A DNA stretch of 64,000 nucleotides from Petunia secreta (Eukaryota; Streptophyta; Magnoliopsida; Solanales; Solanaceae), in contig JARKIP010000035.1 in NCBI GenBank assembly GCA_029990175.1, positions 20,821,501 to 20,885,500 of the forward strand, read 5' to 3'. The notes beneath the pieces are model-generated. The model saw only the letters and a list, made by a program, of their open reading frames with translations. It searched no databases and had not been told where the DNA came from. Every line of letters starts with the position of its first letter. Within the stretch, counting starts at the first letter, position 1. Position numbers and translations under genes: made by a program. This document shows, in pieces, positions 45,473 through 57,242 of this stretch.

Positions 45473-45955
45473 TGTTTATGCCTAAATTTGTACGTCTAGG
45501 TTAAACAATTAATTATGAATAAGTTGACAAGCAATACGGTAAATTACGATAGAAAAGTAAATAAATACGATGAAAATAAGACAAGTAAATAAATAAGAAA
45601 TAATGGAGAAAAGTAATGTAAATCTTATTCCTTGAGAGTAGCCGAAGTTGTTGGCGTATCCAGTGTTCTGTACTCTTGTGGGGAATCGATCCCTTGTCTC
45701 TTGTCTGTAGGATATTATCCTTTAGACTTTACCAGTTCCACTAGATTGCAGTGGTATACTAAATCCTAATTAGGAGATTGCAAACCCTAGGTAACGGGAT
45801 GTGTTCCCTGCGCCCTGGCCAAACGGCCTAAATGGTTGTTGGCTCTAGAAGCGGGCCTATATATCCTCAGTGCTTAGTGACTTGTAGGGTAAGTCTAGTC
45901 TCGCCAGCTTGACTTGTACCCTCGTAATAATAGGTGACGTATTTTTTCTCACACA
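45473..45955 (-). repeat. 5' LTR of the minus-strand Tat element
   Basis: 483 bp, plus-strand start TGTTTATGCC, end cacaca. Confidence 0.9.
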
Positions 45956-45960
45956 GTTCT

Positions 45961-47260
45961 TCTTTTTCAGTTTTTATGTTTAATGCAACCAAATTAAAGC
46001 AACTAGAAAAAATCTATTTGGACAGGGGAGGAAGAGGACTCAAATGAAAAGGTGATGGAAGGACTATCCGATTTAATAAAACTGTATAAAAAAAGAAGAA
46101 AATTAATTGAAAATTAATAATTGCCTTAAAAATCAATAACAGACTTAGTTTATATAAGAATAAGGAAAATCAATAAATGAATTAATAAAAAAAATTAAAA
46201 AAAAAAGGAAAACAAAGAATAAGATAGATAATTTTGATGCAAGTCTACTTCAAATCCTTCTTGAACAAATTTTAGTTGATGATCAACACCATTTCATTGA
46301 TTATCATCCCTAAACCCTAACCCCAAACCCTAAACAAATGAAATAAAACGAAAATAATGTTTTTCTTAACAGTTTAATAATAAAAATTTTAACATATTAA
46401 AAAATAAAATATCAGTATTAAAATCACTAAATTGCCTTAAACAATCAATAAATAAATTAAAAGTTTAAGTATAAGTAAAATCAATAATTAAATTAATATA
46501 TTTTAATAATTTAAATATATTAAAAAGTATATTAAAAAATAAGGAAAAACAGAGAATAAGATAGATAATTATTATGCAAGTCTGCTCTGTTTCATGTAGG
46601 ACAAATTTTACTTGACTATCAACTCAATTTTGTTGATATTAACCCTAAACCCCAAACCCCAAACCCTGTGATGATTATAGAATATTTGGTGCTTGCTAGC
46701 TCTTTTTTTATGCATTCGTGCTAGATGCGACGTTGTTCCCTCGATAGGATGATGTAAGGTATGGTTTGACCCTCCTTACTTTGTATTGTCCTCTTAGAGG
46801 CTTTTACTTTTTTATTAGTTATAAAAACTGTCACTAGGTGCAACGCCTAGCTGACTATTTGCTTTAAAACAAAACCCTATACCTAAACCCTTGCCTTTAA
46901 TACTCTTAAACATTGATTATGAAGTTTTTTAGTCATGATTATGTTTTTTAATCATTTTATAATGTACATAAAATAATAATAACTTTTTTGCAAATTTATA
47001 AAGTGGCTAATTATCCTTAATTAAGATTACTTAAGAGATTAGGAAACAAATTAAATCATCAATAATGGATCATCTAAATTGATTGATCAACACCAATGTA
47101 GTGTTAAAATGATGGAATGACATTATATTAACAAGTTTTCAAATCAGTGATCACAAATAATAATGGAATCATTCATTTTTTCTTATATTTTACCGATTTA
47201 TTCTTGTAAGTTCTACTTAAGTCACTACTGTCTTTGGACAAAGCACAAGTTCTTAGTCTA
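45961..47260. other. AT-rich non-coding stretch with a diverged tandem duplication
   Basis: 46120-46340 and 46430-46670 share the order attgccttaaa, aataagatagataatt, gcaagtct, acaaattt, then a telomere-like run. No coding signal. Confidence 0.7.
46309..46337. repeat. Telomere-like interstitial repeat
   Basis: ccctaaaccctaacccc and caaaccctaaac are degenerate copies of the plant telomere unit CCCTAAA. A second short run is at 46640-46670. Confidence 0.75.
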
Positions 47261-47372
47261 AATATTAATTATGACATTGTTTGGCCACGGTTATGCTATA
47301 TAATAATTGTATAATAAATATTGATTATGACATTGTTTGGCCACGATTATGCTATATAATAATTGTATAATA
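47261..47372. repeat. 56-bp tandem duplication
   Basis: aatattaattatgacattg at 47261 and aatattgattatgacattg at 47317, nearly identical to the end of each unit (attgtataata). Confidence 0.93.
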
Positions 47373-47922
47373 TATATAAATCGTTAATTATTTTTTTCAA
47401 TATTTAAAACTTTCTTATTATCCTTAATTATGTGTTTTTAGAGATTGATCAATCTCGATATATAATCAAATATTGATAAGTTGTTACTCAACTTTAAATC
47501 CAACGGTCTTGCTTACACATATCTTCAAATTCAACGGTCTAAAATTAGAGGCCCCTGCGCAGGCTTTCCCGCCTATTTGTTCTCCATCCAAATTTAGTGT
47601 ATTCTCAAGAAGTATGTAGTTAATCATCAACCACATCAGAATCCGCTTACGCGTGAAATATAATATTCGAACTACCACGTGTTCTCTTTTTTTATGTGGT
47701 CCCCGATTGATGACATAAATCCTACTGTTTCATTTAACTAATTATTTAGATCCAACAGTTCAAACTAAAATCCCTAATTATTTATGCCAAATAAAAGCCC
47801 TTTCTTTCTCCTATTTCGGTTCCCATCCACATTTAAGTCCTAATTTCGTTCTTGCCGAATTTCGTTACATTATAATATCTCAATCATCTCAAAGTTCACT
47901 TTGTGGTCCACTGGAGCCCCCA

Positions 47923-48481
47923 ATGTGTCATCGCAGCATTCATGCTAATTTGAAGACATCAAGGACAATAAAGAACTCTGGTCGACGATTTTATTGTTGC
48001 AAAGTTGCTAAAGTCGGTACTTAATTTCCCACCTTTCTAATGCAACGTAATTATCTCTTATTTTTAAATTTGAACAATTCTATTTATTTGTACCAGACAA
48101 TGATGGTTATGAATTCTTCAGGTGGCTTGACGATGCTGCATCGTCAGACTCGACAAGCAGTCCCCCAGTATTAAGGACTTTTCACAGTGCGCACAAAAAA
48201 TTTGGAATACTTTGTAGGCCAGAGAAGCTGAAGAAGAGAGGGACATTCTTAGAGTGATGTTAAAGGAAGCTGAAGAACAGATGGATTATTTGAAAGAGAT
48301 GCTGAAAGAAGGTGAAATGGGGAAGGGCCAGCTGAAGATGAAGTTGGAAGAAGCTGAAAATGACAAGGAGCAGCTGAAGATGAAGTTGCAAAAAGTTGAA
48401 GAACGGGGGGATCATTTGAAGAACCTAATAAAAAAGGTGTTGTTTGGGGGTATTGTTGGTGATTTTGTTTTGGAAAGTTGA
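47923..48481 (+). pseudogene. GRF zinc-finger protein gene with coiled coil, degraded
   Basis: The exon ending at 48016 reads MCHRSIHANLKTSRTIKNSG then RRFYCCKVAK, the TS-x-T-x2-N-x-GRRF-x2-C core of the plant GRF zinc finger. A GTACTT donor at 48017 and acceptor cag at 48094-48096 define an 80-bp intron; joining preserves the frame into DNDGYEFFRWLDD, the matching FF-x-W end of the finger. A frame change and an in-frame TAG (48215-48217) precede a Lys/Glu-rich coiled coil (EEERDILRVMLKEAEEQ, two MKL-containing repeats) ending in a short hydrophobic tail. The frame is open upstream of the ATG, so the start is uncertain. GRF fingers bind nucleic acid; many plant copies are transposon-associated. 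Confidence 0.72.
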
Positions 48482-48875
48482 AGAATGGATGCTTGAGTTT
48501 TTTAACTTTTGTGTTTGACAACATTGCTATATTGGGAATATTGTACTTGAACTGTACCTTTTAACACAACTATTTTGGGTATATTGTACTAGTATTGACC
48601 TTTTAACTTTTGTATCAAATGTTGGGTCCTTATTTAGGAAAAAAGCAATATATTCACTAGCCACTTGGGAATCCACATTATAATAGCAAGAAAATGATAT
48701 TTTTCCATACTTGGCCATTCCTATTATATAATACAAAAAGCTGATTTTGTTCAAAATATACAATCAGCATCCACTGGACAAAAAAGTACCAAATGATAAT
48801 GATATAAGAAAAGGTATCCCAATATTACAGTTATCCAAAAACTAATTGTCTTCAACATAAACACCAAATAAAGAA

Positions 48876-51190
48876 TCACTTCATATTCCTGGCCTTCTTT
48901 TGCATCTTTGCCTTCATCCATGGTTTCTTGAAAATCCCTACAGTACTCTTGATAATCTTGATTGCCTTTAGATTTCTCTCGATGGCCTTAGCAACATTCT
49001 TCAGTTTCAGCTCAATTGATGCCAACCTATCCATCACGTTGGTCATTGATATACCATTTCCACCATAGTGAGCGCTAGGAGGGCCGACCCTTGATGTACC
49101 TGCACGATCATCATATCCTGCAGAATTTACACTCTCATCCCCATCAATGTTATCATCAACCACAACTTTTTTTTTCCTTTTTCCTTTCCTTAAGAACTGC
49201 TTGTCCTCACAGCTGTAACCCCAACCAATTCCTCTTTCATTGCATCCATACCCTCATCCTCTTTTTCCCTTGCATATGGAACAAAGCCCGTGAAGCACCC
49301 GGCTCCAACCTCTTGTACAGTGGGAATGAGGTAAGGGTGCACAATCTAACCAATAAAATCATAATTATTAAAAAAAATAAAACTGTACAACAAACAAAAG
49401 AAGCTAAATATCTAAGTAAATAAACGATATTCACCTCGATTGGTCCCACTCGTGGATGCAATGCGTCAAATGAATATGCAAGCACCTTCTTCTTGTGCCA
49501 ACTTAGGATTCGAGGAATTGGCAGTGGGGATCTAGTTGCCTTTCCAGCCCATTTACCATCAGCAGAAATAGCTTCGTACGCCCAAGCCTATAAAGAACAT
49601 AAAGATTATAAGTTAGGAAACTATTCAAAATAAAAAATGAACAAAGCTACAGCTTCAATACTTACCAGAAATGCCCATTGGGAAGCCATAGAGAGTATAT
49701 CCATCATACTTCCCTTTATAGCCCCATAAATTGAGGTATGTTTCACGAAGCTTTTCTATTTTTGGCTTCTTTAGATGCTTTATTGTGAGGGCAAAATATT
49801 TTTTGTCCTATGGATAGTTTTGGAAAAATTCAAGATCATTTACCATCTCCATCCAATTCAAGGGGACTCGAGTGGCACTGTCTTTTGCAATCAACACCAA
49901 ATGCACAAACCACTATAGACACAACTTGAACTTCTCAATCTCATTGAATTTGTCTTGTTTCATCATCCTTAGAAGCCTAAAGGATGTCAACACCTTTGTC
50001 GTTTCTGTAACTTTCTTGAAGAAATTCTCTCCTGCCAATAAAACCTCCCTCGCATTCTCCTCTGAGAGATACTCACTACAATTTAACCCACTCACCAATG
50101 AAAACTCTTTAAGCCCATAACATAAGGGCTTACCTTCCAAAATAAACAACAACTCTTGCTTCTTCTTACAAATCACCTGATGCATAAGCAACCAGTGCAC
50201 AAGCTTGTCATTAAACTTCGAATTCTCAGACATTTTTAACAAAAACCCGAACACACTTTGCTTAAATGTATTCATTAAGTCAAACTCTTCCAACAACACT
50301 TTGAACTTAAAAAATCTAGAAATACTGTATCAAGTACATATTTTTGAAGGAAAGGCTTCAATCTTATCAAGCCAAGTAGATAAAGTCATACCTTTCAACG
50401 TCCATATCTATTATGCACTCATCCACCGATAAGTGGTCCATATCAGTACCAAAATTCCCAGAAACTTCCTCCACACTACCTTCAGCATCCACATCCCCAT
50501 CTACTCCCACTTCTTCTTCCACACTACCTTCAGCCTCCACATCCATATCCACATACACATCCACTTTTTCATCCACAAAATCATAAAAATTAGCATCACC
50601 ATCTTTAGTAGAATCAACATCCTCTTCTTCATTATAATCAAAATCGTCTTCTTCACTATAATCACCCTTTCCTTCTTCAATTTCATCAGAATCACCATCC
50701 TCTAAACCATACAATTCATTAGACTGAACCTCCAATTAACTATCACCTTCATTCTCATTAGCATCAACACCAATATCATTGCGGCAACCTTCACAAATGT
50801 GACTCTCATTTCCATTATCATCAGCACCAATATCATTGCGGCAACCTTTACCAATGTCACCCTCATTCCCATTATCATCAGACCAATGTCATTGCGACAA
50901 CCTTCACCAATGTCACCCTCATTCCCATTCACACAATAAAGATCAACACCTAATTCAGCATATGTCCATTTATTCAAAAAATCCCCCATGTCATATCTCT
51001 GAGGCTGCGTGACCTCATTATCAACGTCAAAAGCATCTAATTGCGCGAATAAATCATCAGTGTCTTTCCTCCTTTCTTCCCTTCTCACAGGCTCTATACA
51101 TGCCAAAGCCATGGGTTGAGTGTCTTCTCTCTCAGGTTGTATACATACCAGTGCCATGGGTTCATTTACTAAGACAAACCTAGTTTCCAC
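48876..51190 (-). pseudogene. DUF1985-domain gene (Mutator-like transposon cargo type), multi-exon
   Basis: Minus strand from ATG 51190. The N-terminal exon has METRFVLVNEPMALVC, then a roughly 20-residue Gly/Asn/Glu/Cys unit (GCRNDIG core) repeated three times, disturbed by a one-base loss near 50881 and a TAA at 50739-50737. An acidic region (50735-50392) with a 51-bp internal duplication ends at a GTATGA donor. The DUF1985 core (50299-49913) reads EEFDLMNTFKQSVFGFLLKM, LVHWLLMHQV and GKPLCYGLKEFSLVSGLNCS. It continues near 49840-49680 (DLEFFQNYP, a TAG for Trp, KKYFALTIKHL, YGFPMGISGKY) and 49590-49437 (AWAYEAISADGKWAGKATRS, ending at a GTGAAT donor). A last exon is 49163-48876. DUF1985 is typical of Mutator-like elements that captured ULP1-type proteases; no protease domain is visible here. 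Confidence 0.72.
50762..50930. repeat. Three tandem units of about 60 bp
   Basis: Each contains atcattgcggcaacctt (one copy gtcattgcgacaacc) and cattcccattatcat. It encodes the Cys/Gly/Asn repeat of the DUF1985 gene. Confidence 0.88.
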
Positions 51191-51203
51191 ATTATATACA
51201 TGG

Positions 51204-51258
51204 GGTTGGACTACTTAGGGTTGGACTACTTAGGGTTCGACTACTTGGGGTTCGACTC
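51204..51258. repeat. Short tandem array, 15-bp units
   Basis: Four units of gggttggactactta / gggttcgactacttg, immediately upstream of the DUF1985 gene start (minus strand). Confidence 0.9.
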
Positions 51259-51696
51259 GACTGGGTTTACCTCTTTGGTGTTTCTTCTTTTATACTCTTG
51301 CAACTTTGTCTCTTCCTGTCAGAGACTCATTTCTTTTTTTACTTTCATCTCTCTATCTTTTAGATATACTGGAATATTGCACCTTGGGAGCCGGAGGTCC
51401 ACTCTTTACCTTCATCTTTGTAGTCATTGTATCTATAAACAAACAATAACAACACTAAAACCTATCGTTTTCAAACAAAAAATTACGACCTTTCAAAATG
51501 TTATAAAGGCTCTAAAGATGATACCCTAAAAACTAAAATCTAGAAAATTGACATCCTTAACAGCATAAATCATATAATATATCTACCTATTGGTTAAAAA
51601 TATAAAAACCCACTCCTAAACACTATAAATCACCAAAAGATTAAAGTTGTTACCCAAGAAAATACTGAAAAATACAAAATTCAACATGCATTAGGG

Positions 51697-51778
51697 TTTG
51701 GTTAAAAGGTACTTGATCGTGTGTCAACAATCAAACCTTTGGTTAAAAGGTACTTGATCGTGTGTCAACAATCAAATC
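51697..51778. repeat. 41-bp tandem duplication
   Basis: tttggttaaaaggtacttga starts at 51697 and 51738, nearly identical units. Confidence 0.95.
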
Positions 51779-52675
51779 TTTGACACCAAAAATATTCCAT
51801 TTTTCAACTCCTCTTCTTCTGATCTTTTTAAAAAAGCAAGAAAATACTGAAAAAATAGAGAAAAAGTAAATAGATTGGGAAGGAAGTGATGGCGGGAGGG
51901 AGAGAGGAGAAGATATATTAGAAATAGTGTAAGAAGATAATTTGAAAAAGTTGGGTCGTTTACATTGGATCGATTTGTAATGGGCATAACTTGTCATAAC
52001 TTTTCTTTATTTTTTAAAAACCCCGAACTTCTTAATATTACAAATGAGACCTCGATCACCCCTAAACCATCTTTTAACATGGCAGCCGAAAATAAAAGAA
52101 TAAGAAAGTGGATGTCATTTAATTAAATTGCAACTTCCGGAGGTCTTTTGATTCAAAAATTTTCACCACGTGCACTCCGTAAGGAGTGGTTTTGCAAAAA
52201 TGCTCTCGCTAAGCAATATTTTAGCAAAATACCCTTTTTAGCCCGGAGCCAAGATTTCAAGGCAAAAATCTTGTAAGTCTTGACAATTGCCAATACTTCT
52301 AGAGAAAGTACTATTTTGCCAATACTTCAAGTTATATTGTGAGAATGCAGGGAAAGACTGGAAGGGGCAAGTCTTGAAAATTGCAAAGACTTACGACCAA
52401 GTGCGGCAAGTGTTGTGTTTCTCCAACACTTTAAAGTTAAGTGTTGGCAACTAGAGAGGGGCCAAACCAAGACTTACGACCAAGTGCGGCAAGTATTGCC
52501 TTTTGCCAACACTTGAAGGGATAAGTGTTGAAAAGCAGAGAGGATAAAGGCAACTCGGTCCCAACCTAAAAACCTGACTGGGGCGTTTCTATTCGGATTT
52601 TTTTTCATGAAACCTTAACGGAGGCATATCTACAAAACCCCTATTAGCGCGAGGGCAAAAAGGCAAACAATAGCA

Positions 52676-54942
52676 TGTTGACACCCAATTTTGTTCCTTC
52701 TTTTTTAAAAAAAAAAAAAAATTGGCTATAATTTAACTTAAAGGTGCAATTTAACTATTTGAATAAATATGCATTAGAAAGCATGCATATACGTGTGCTA
52801 TCTTCTATTTATAAAATATATACATAAGTGTGGTTATATTACGTAATATTACATCATTTAGGCTATTTGTCAAAGATTATGGTTGTTTGTGCAATTCAGT
52901 GCATTTATATCATTAATAAATATTTGTGGCTATTTATACTTAATTAATTTAATTTGTATTTTTTTTATGTGTGCATTTTACTATTTGTTCATCCAATATA
53001 GATATATATATTTATTTATTTAGCACCTTTAAGTAAAATATTAGCCGAATAAATAACCAATTCATTTCTATTCCTTGATTTGTCATACTTATTTGAATTA
53101 AAGTTCTTTTGAATTTAATTATGTGCAAATTTTTCTTTGAAAACACTTATCTTGAAATCTTTATATGAACCTAGACAAGAGTCTGTCTAGATACGTCCAT
53201 TCTATTAGGGATTGGTTGCTATTTTCTTCCAATTTTTTTGAATAAAATCCAAAATTATTAAATTTTTCCTTTTCTAGACAATCTTTCAAATCTCCCAATA
53301 ATTTCCATAATCTCTCAAAATTCTCTATTTACTTTATTTAATTTTCTATCGAACTGCATTCACTTTGAACCTAGACCAAATATCTAACCAAATAAATTCT
53401 TCCGATGTTAAAATCTTCTAAATCTCATCTCGAATCTAGATGAGTTACCTAACCAACTTCTTAATTGTGCTACATCTCCTATCTATTTTAAATCAAATCT
53501 TACTCCTTTATTCACTCGTACCCAAAATATCCCCTAATCTTTTACACCCAACATATCTACCCTTATTTTGATAGTAGATACATCACCCCTAAATTCTCTC
53601 TCCCATCTCCCCTTAAATCATTCCCTAATCTACTTCCCACATCACTCCACAAGAATCCCCAATTTTCCTCTCCCATTTTAGAAAATCCCTAACGGCTCTA
53701 TTCATGTTTTCCTTTAAATTGACACCATCAAGAGACATATGAGAACGGTACACCATAACCCATGCACGCAGTATACACAGAGATCAGGAACAGAAATCCC
53801 ATCATCTTTTTCCCCATTATACTCCAATATACAGTATATTACGCACACCCTCATCACACCCCTCATATTTCTCTCCTATGCCATACACCCACCAGTACAC
53901 AACACCCACTTCAGTCCACAAATGAGATCGTACACTCACACAGGGAAAGATCGGGAATCCACCTACACCCCAATACCCACCTTGATCATCATCACCAATA
54001 CACCATAACATAACGGCAAACACACACACACATACCCAATTCCTTCAACACCACACAATACACACAGACTATTACATACAATAGATATACATATACCCAT
54101 ATAAAGATCGGGACAAAGAGAGGGTTTGGGAGACAGTGACAGTGGTGAAGTTGCCACCGGTAACGGTGGAATTAGTGCTAATGCTAGTTCTTGGCCGAAA
54201 ACTTCATTGGTTTCATCGTCGTACCAATCCGTTACTGTTGATTCGCGACTGAAAAAATAAAAATGGGAGTAGCGGGGTGGCAATGATGTCGTTGATTGGC
54301 GGTCGCTCCTCTGCCGCTCTATTGTGATTTCGTTCAATGCTGTCACTGTTTCTCACCGAAAATTTTGTTCACGGGTCCATCTATTCATTATCGTTATTTT
54401 TTATTAGTTGTTGGGTGATGGAGTTGGCTTGATCAATTATATGGAAATCATGATTTTCTTTCACTAGGTTATTTGCATTTACTACTTTACATTAAGTTTG
54501 CCTAACTAGTTTAGTGTGTTAAGCTTTGAAACTTGCTTTGATGTTGGTGTTGCTGCTGATCTGACCATGTTGGCTACAAAAATATTACAATTCTTTTGAA
54601 GCTCCCGTGGAAATTCTGCAAGGCCTATGAAAATATTTTAATTTGAGGCCTACACAATGATTTGACGGATATTACACTAGTTACGGCCTATCAAAATATT
54701 TTATTTGAGGCCTATACGCTGATATGAACGGATACTGCATCGTTCGGCCAATGACATTTTAGAGGTCAAAACAAGTCCTGTCCTGTATACAATGTCCCTA
54801 CGTGTCCCTCAAAAAACAAAAAAGGCGATGATGACATGTATGAGCTTTATTGCAAAACAAGCCGGCAATGGAGTAATGGGATCGGTAATTGATATGACAA
54901 CCGGTCGGCCACCGTGTTTGCAGCCATACCGACATCCCTAAC
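52676..54942 (+). repeat. Ogre 5' LTR, left segment
   Basis: Starts TGTTGACACCC. Its right part (54640-54942) parallels 700-890 and 3040-3300 of the other LTR copies (repeated ggcctat...tgatttga...gatactac blocks, then the gcgatgatga block). A CA-rich tract lies at 54014-54034. The ORFs at 53739-54346 are LTR shadows. The LTR is cut at 54942 and resumes at 60748. Confidence 0.85.
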
Positions 54943-55753
54943 TGATACGGGGCAAATCGAGCCAAGACACCAACCAAGAAGAGCAAAGATTGAGAGCACA
55001 AAGACTACAAGTCAAGTGCTCCGGAGGAGGGTTCGAGAGTGGTTTGAAGCCATGGACTTGAAGCACCATCGAGGGAGGACCGACTACGGAAAAAGAAGGA
55101 GAACCTAGAGTGCATTTTGAGGACCTCACAGAAAGAGGCGGACCGCCCAGAGCATCAGGCGGACCGCCTAGTTGATGGCCAACTCTCTGGAGTTCAAGAA
55201 GGCAGGGTGCCTCTGTAAACTGGCGGACCACCCACTTTTTCACCCTCCGTAGTAGGCGGATCGCCTACTTTGCTGTGTGGGGTACCTACTCTGCTAGGTG
55301 GGACGCCTGTTTTGCTTAGTTTTGGACGGGAATTTGACGTGTAATTCGTATTTTGGCCCTACGAGGCTTGTATTATTTTTATATTATTTGAGGGATTTTT
55401 AGACATTACATTAGGAGTGTGGCACACCTATAAGTGCCACACTTAGCCATTTCATTCATTACCTAGTTTTGAAGATAGAATTGAGAAGAAGAACATTGAG
55501 AGGCTTGATCTTCTTGTTTGGAGCTTGAAGCTCATGTATCCCTTTAGACTTGGGAACCCGAGGATTGCATCCTAGTATGAATCCGAGGTTTGGTTCAAGT
55601 TTCTCTTTCTCCCATTCAATTCAATCCATGAAAGTGAGTTTAATTGGTTTCTTTCTTCTTAATTCTTACCTCCCCAATCTTTATTTCTTGTTTGCCCCTT
55701 TAATTGCTTCCGCTTGTGTTATTTATTTGCTTCCGCAGAATTACCCCGCATCA
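54943..55753 (+). repeat. 5' LTR of the nested non-autonomous element
   Basis: Contains a cluster of GGCGGACCGCC-like odd-centred palindromes (55137-55147, 55158-55168, 55255-55267 and diverged copies to 55308). Confidence 0.93.
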
Positions 55754-55940
55754 GTTTGGTATCAGAGCACGGATAGGTTTTGTTTCTACAAACCCTCGAT
55801 CCTGCCATTTTATTCTCATTTATTGCTTCCACTCGTATCGTTTAGTTGCTTCCGCTTGTTTTCTCCGTATCAGTTTTATATCAGAGCACGACTAGGTTTT
55901 GTTCTTAAAAACCCTCTATTGTGCCATTTTATTCTTGTTA
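55703..55940 (+). repeat. 119-bp tandem duplication covering LTR end and primer site
   Basis: Unit 1 (55703-55821) spans the last 50 bp of the LTR, the primer site and following bases. Unit 2 (from 55822) repeats them: gcttccgcttg, ccgtatcag, ttatatcagagcacga, aggttttgtt, gccattttattct. The second primer-like site is at 55876-55887. Confidence 0.85.
55757..55768 (+). other. Primer-binding site, initiator tRNA-Met type
   Basis: TGGTATCAGAGC, three bases after the LTR end. Confidence 0.9.
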
Positions 55941-56822
55941 TTGTTGTTTAATTATTCTTATTTGAAAAAGAAAAAAAAATTTGAAAAGTGGAAAAGTTTC
56001 AAAAAAATTCATGGAACGGATTGGATTTGATTCCCCAAGTATTTAAAGTTATTGGGGATTGTTCTAAATTGTATTCCCGTTGTTTATGTACCGTCATATC
56101 ATGTTTTGGTGTAGTGAATCGAAATTTGAAAATCCAAAATTCCAAAATTTGTAATACCCTAGAAAAATAGCACAAATTCTTAATCCGAGCTTGTTATTAA
56201 TTGCGTGTTGTCAAAAATCATTGGGGATTGTTAGGGATAGTTGAAAACACCATTGGGTACCTTTAGATTGCAAAACAACTTGAAAACGTTGGAAATTTGG
56301 GTGCAAAAGAGCGAAACTCGTTATTGAAGGTTGCTGGAACCAAGAACAGGCAGGGCGCCTACAATTTCAGGCAGACCGCCCACTTTTGGGCAGCTCTCTA
56401 GAAATCACACTGGGCAGACCGCCCCTTTACTGGGGGGGGCGTGTCCTTTCCTGAAGGTGTCCGAGTAGTTTTGTTTCCTAGGTTTTCGTTGTTCTTTACT
56501 TCCGGGCTTCTTGGTTAGTGCTTCTAGGGTAATTGGCCTACTCGAAAGACACTTACTCTTTAGCATATTAGGACACTCATGCGTAGAGGAGATTAGAATT
56601 CAAAGAAGAGTCATACAACTTTCTTTGGCCTCAAGTGGGCACTTTAACTAGCAGTCCGTCCATAGAGTCCCATTAACTCCATTCCGAACCAATACTTGCA
56701 CATACTAGTTGTGATCAACGTGGTTTCTAAAAGATTAAGGCCTTGCCCTTGACTGTTCATATATTGAGTGATACACGAGAGGGAGTGAATTTTGTGAGGT
56801 TCTTTCTCTTGTTGTTGCAACT

Positions 56823-57215
56823 ATGTCGGATGATGATTGTGGAGGTTATGGCTCGTGTGGGGATGATGCGAGTTGCTATGACTCGTATGGAGATGATGGA
56901 GACTATGGTTCCTACAATGTTGAAGGGGATTACTATGACGATTTGGGAAATTATGGCTCATATGGTGATGAAGCGGTTCACTATGATGATCGTGAGGTTG
57001 ATGAAGACTATGAAGCCTATGATGATAAATGTGTGGATCTATATGCTTCTAGTCAAGAATACGAAGATAGTGACGCTTCAAGGTACAATGTTTCTACTTA
57101 CTCTTCTTGTGATGAATATGAAAATATTGATAGTGACATATGCAGAATTGATAATGAGGTTGGTTATAGAAATGTGTCATTTGCGTGTTTTCTTGATGTT
57201 TCTATAAATGAGTAA
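56823..57215 (+). CDS. Acidic Tyr/Asp/Gly-rich ORF of the nested element
   Basis: 130 codons from ATG 56823. The first 90 residues are dominated by Asp, Tyr, Gly and Glu in a loose repeat (SYGDDGDYGSY, YGDEAVHYDDREVDEDYEAY), then a Ser/Cys/Tyr-rich part. A low-complexity, probably disordered, acidic protein. It occupies the gag position, 1.07 kb after the primer site, but lacks capsid motifs. Only 27 bases separate it from the next ORF. Not recognised. Confidence 0.55.
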   Translation: MSDDDCGGYGSCGDDASCYDSYGDDGDYGSYNVEGDYYDDLGNYGSYGDEAVHYDDREVDEDYEAYDDKCVDLYASSQEYEDSDASRYNVSTYSSCDEYENIDSDICRIDNEVGYRNVSFACFLDVSINE

Positions 57216-57242
57216 GGGAGTAGTAGAGGTCCTTCCATTAGT

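Larger units (their letters stand above)
39507..45955 (-). mobile_element. Tat-lineage Ty3 element lacking RT and integrase (6.4 kb, minus strand)
   Basis: Minus orientation: 5' LTR 45955-45473, primer site complementary to 45451-45470 (TGGCGCACATCATGGGGCCC, tRNA-Lys type), gag, Cys/His motif, protease, RNase H, second archaeal-type RNase H, then a spacer with a counter-oriented ORF, 3' LTR 39990-39507. Flanks are cttct (39502-39506) and gttct (45956-45960), a plausible 5-bp duplication with one change. The space between protease and RNase H is only a few hundred bases and holds no RT; no integrase is seen. Confidence 0.88.
51191..52675. other. Non-coding stretch with small duplications
   Basis: Probable upstream region of the DUF1985 gene. 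It contains the array at 51204, a 41-bp duplication at 51697-51778, and a direct repeat agacttacgaccaagtgcgg at 52387 and 52470 (83-bp spacing). No ORF is convincing. Confidence 0.6.

Noticed and set aside
46301..46670. Telomere or chromosome end
   Set aside because: The CCCTAAA-like runs are short and degenerate and are flanked by ordinary sequence.
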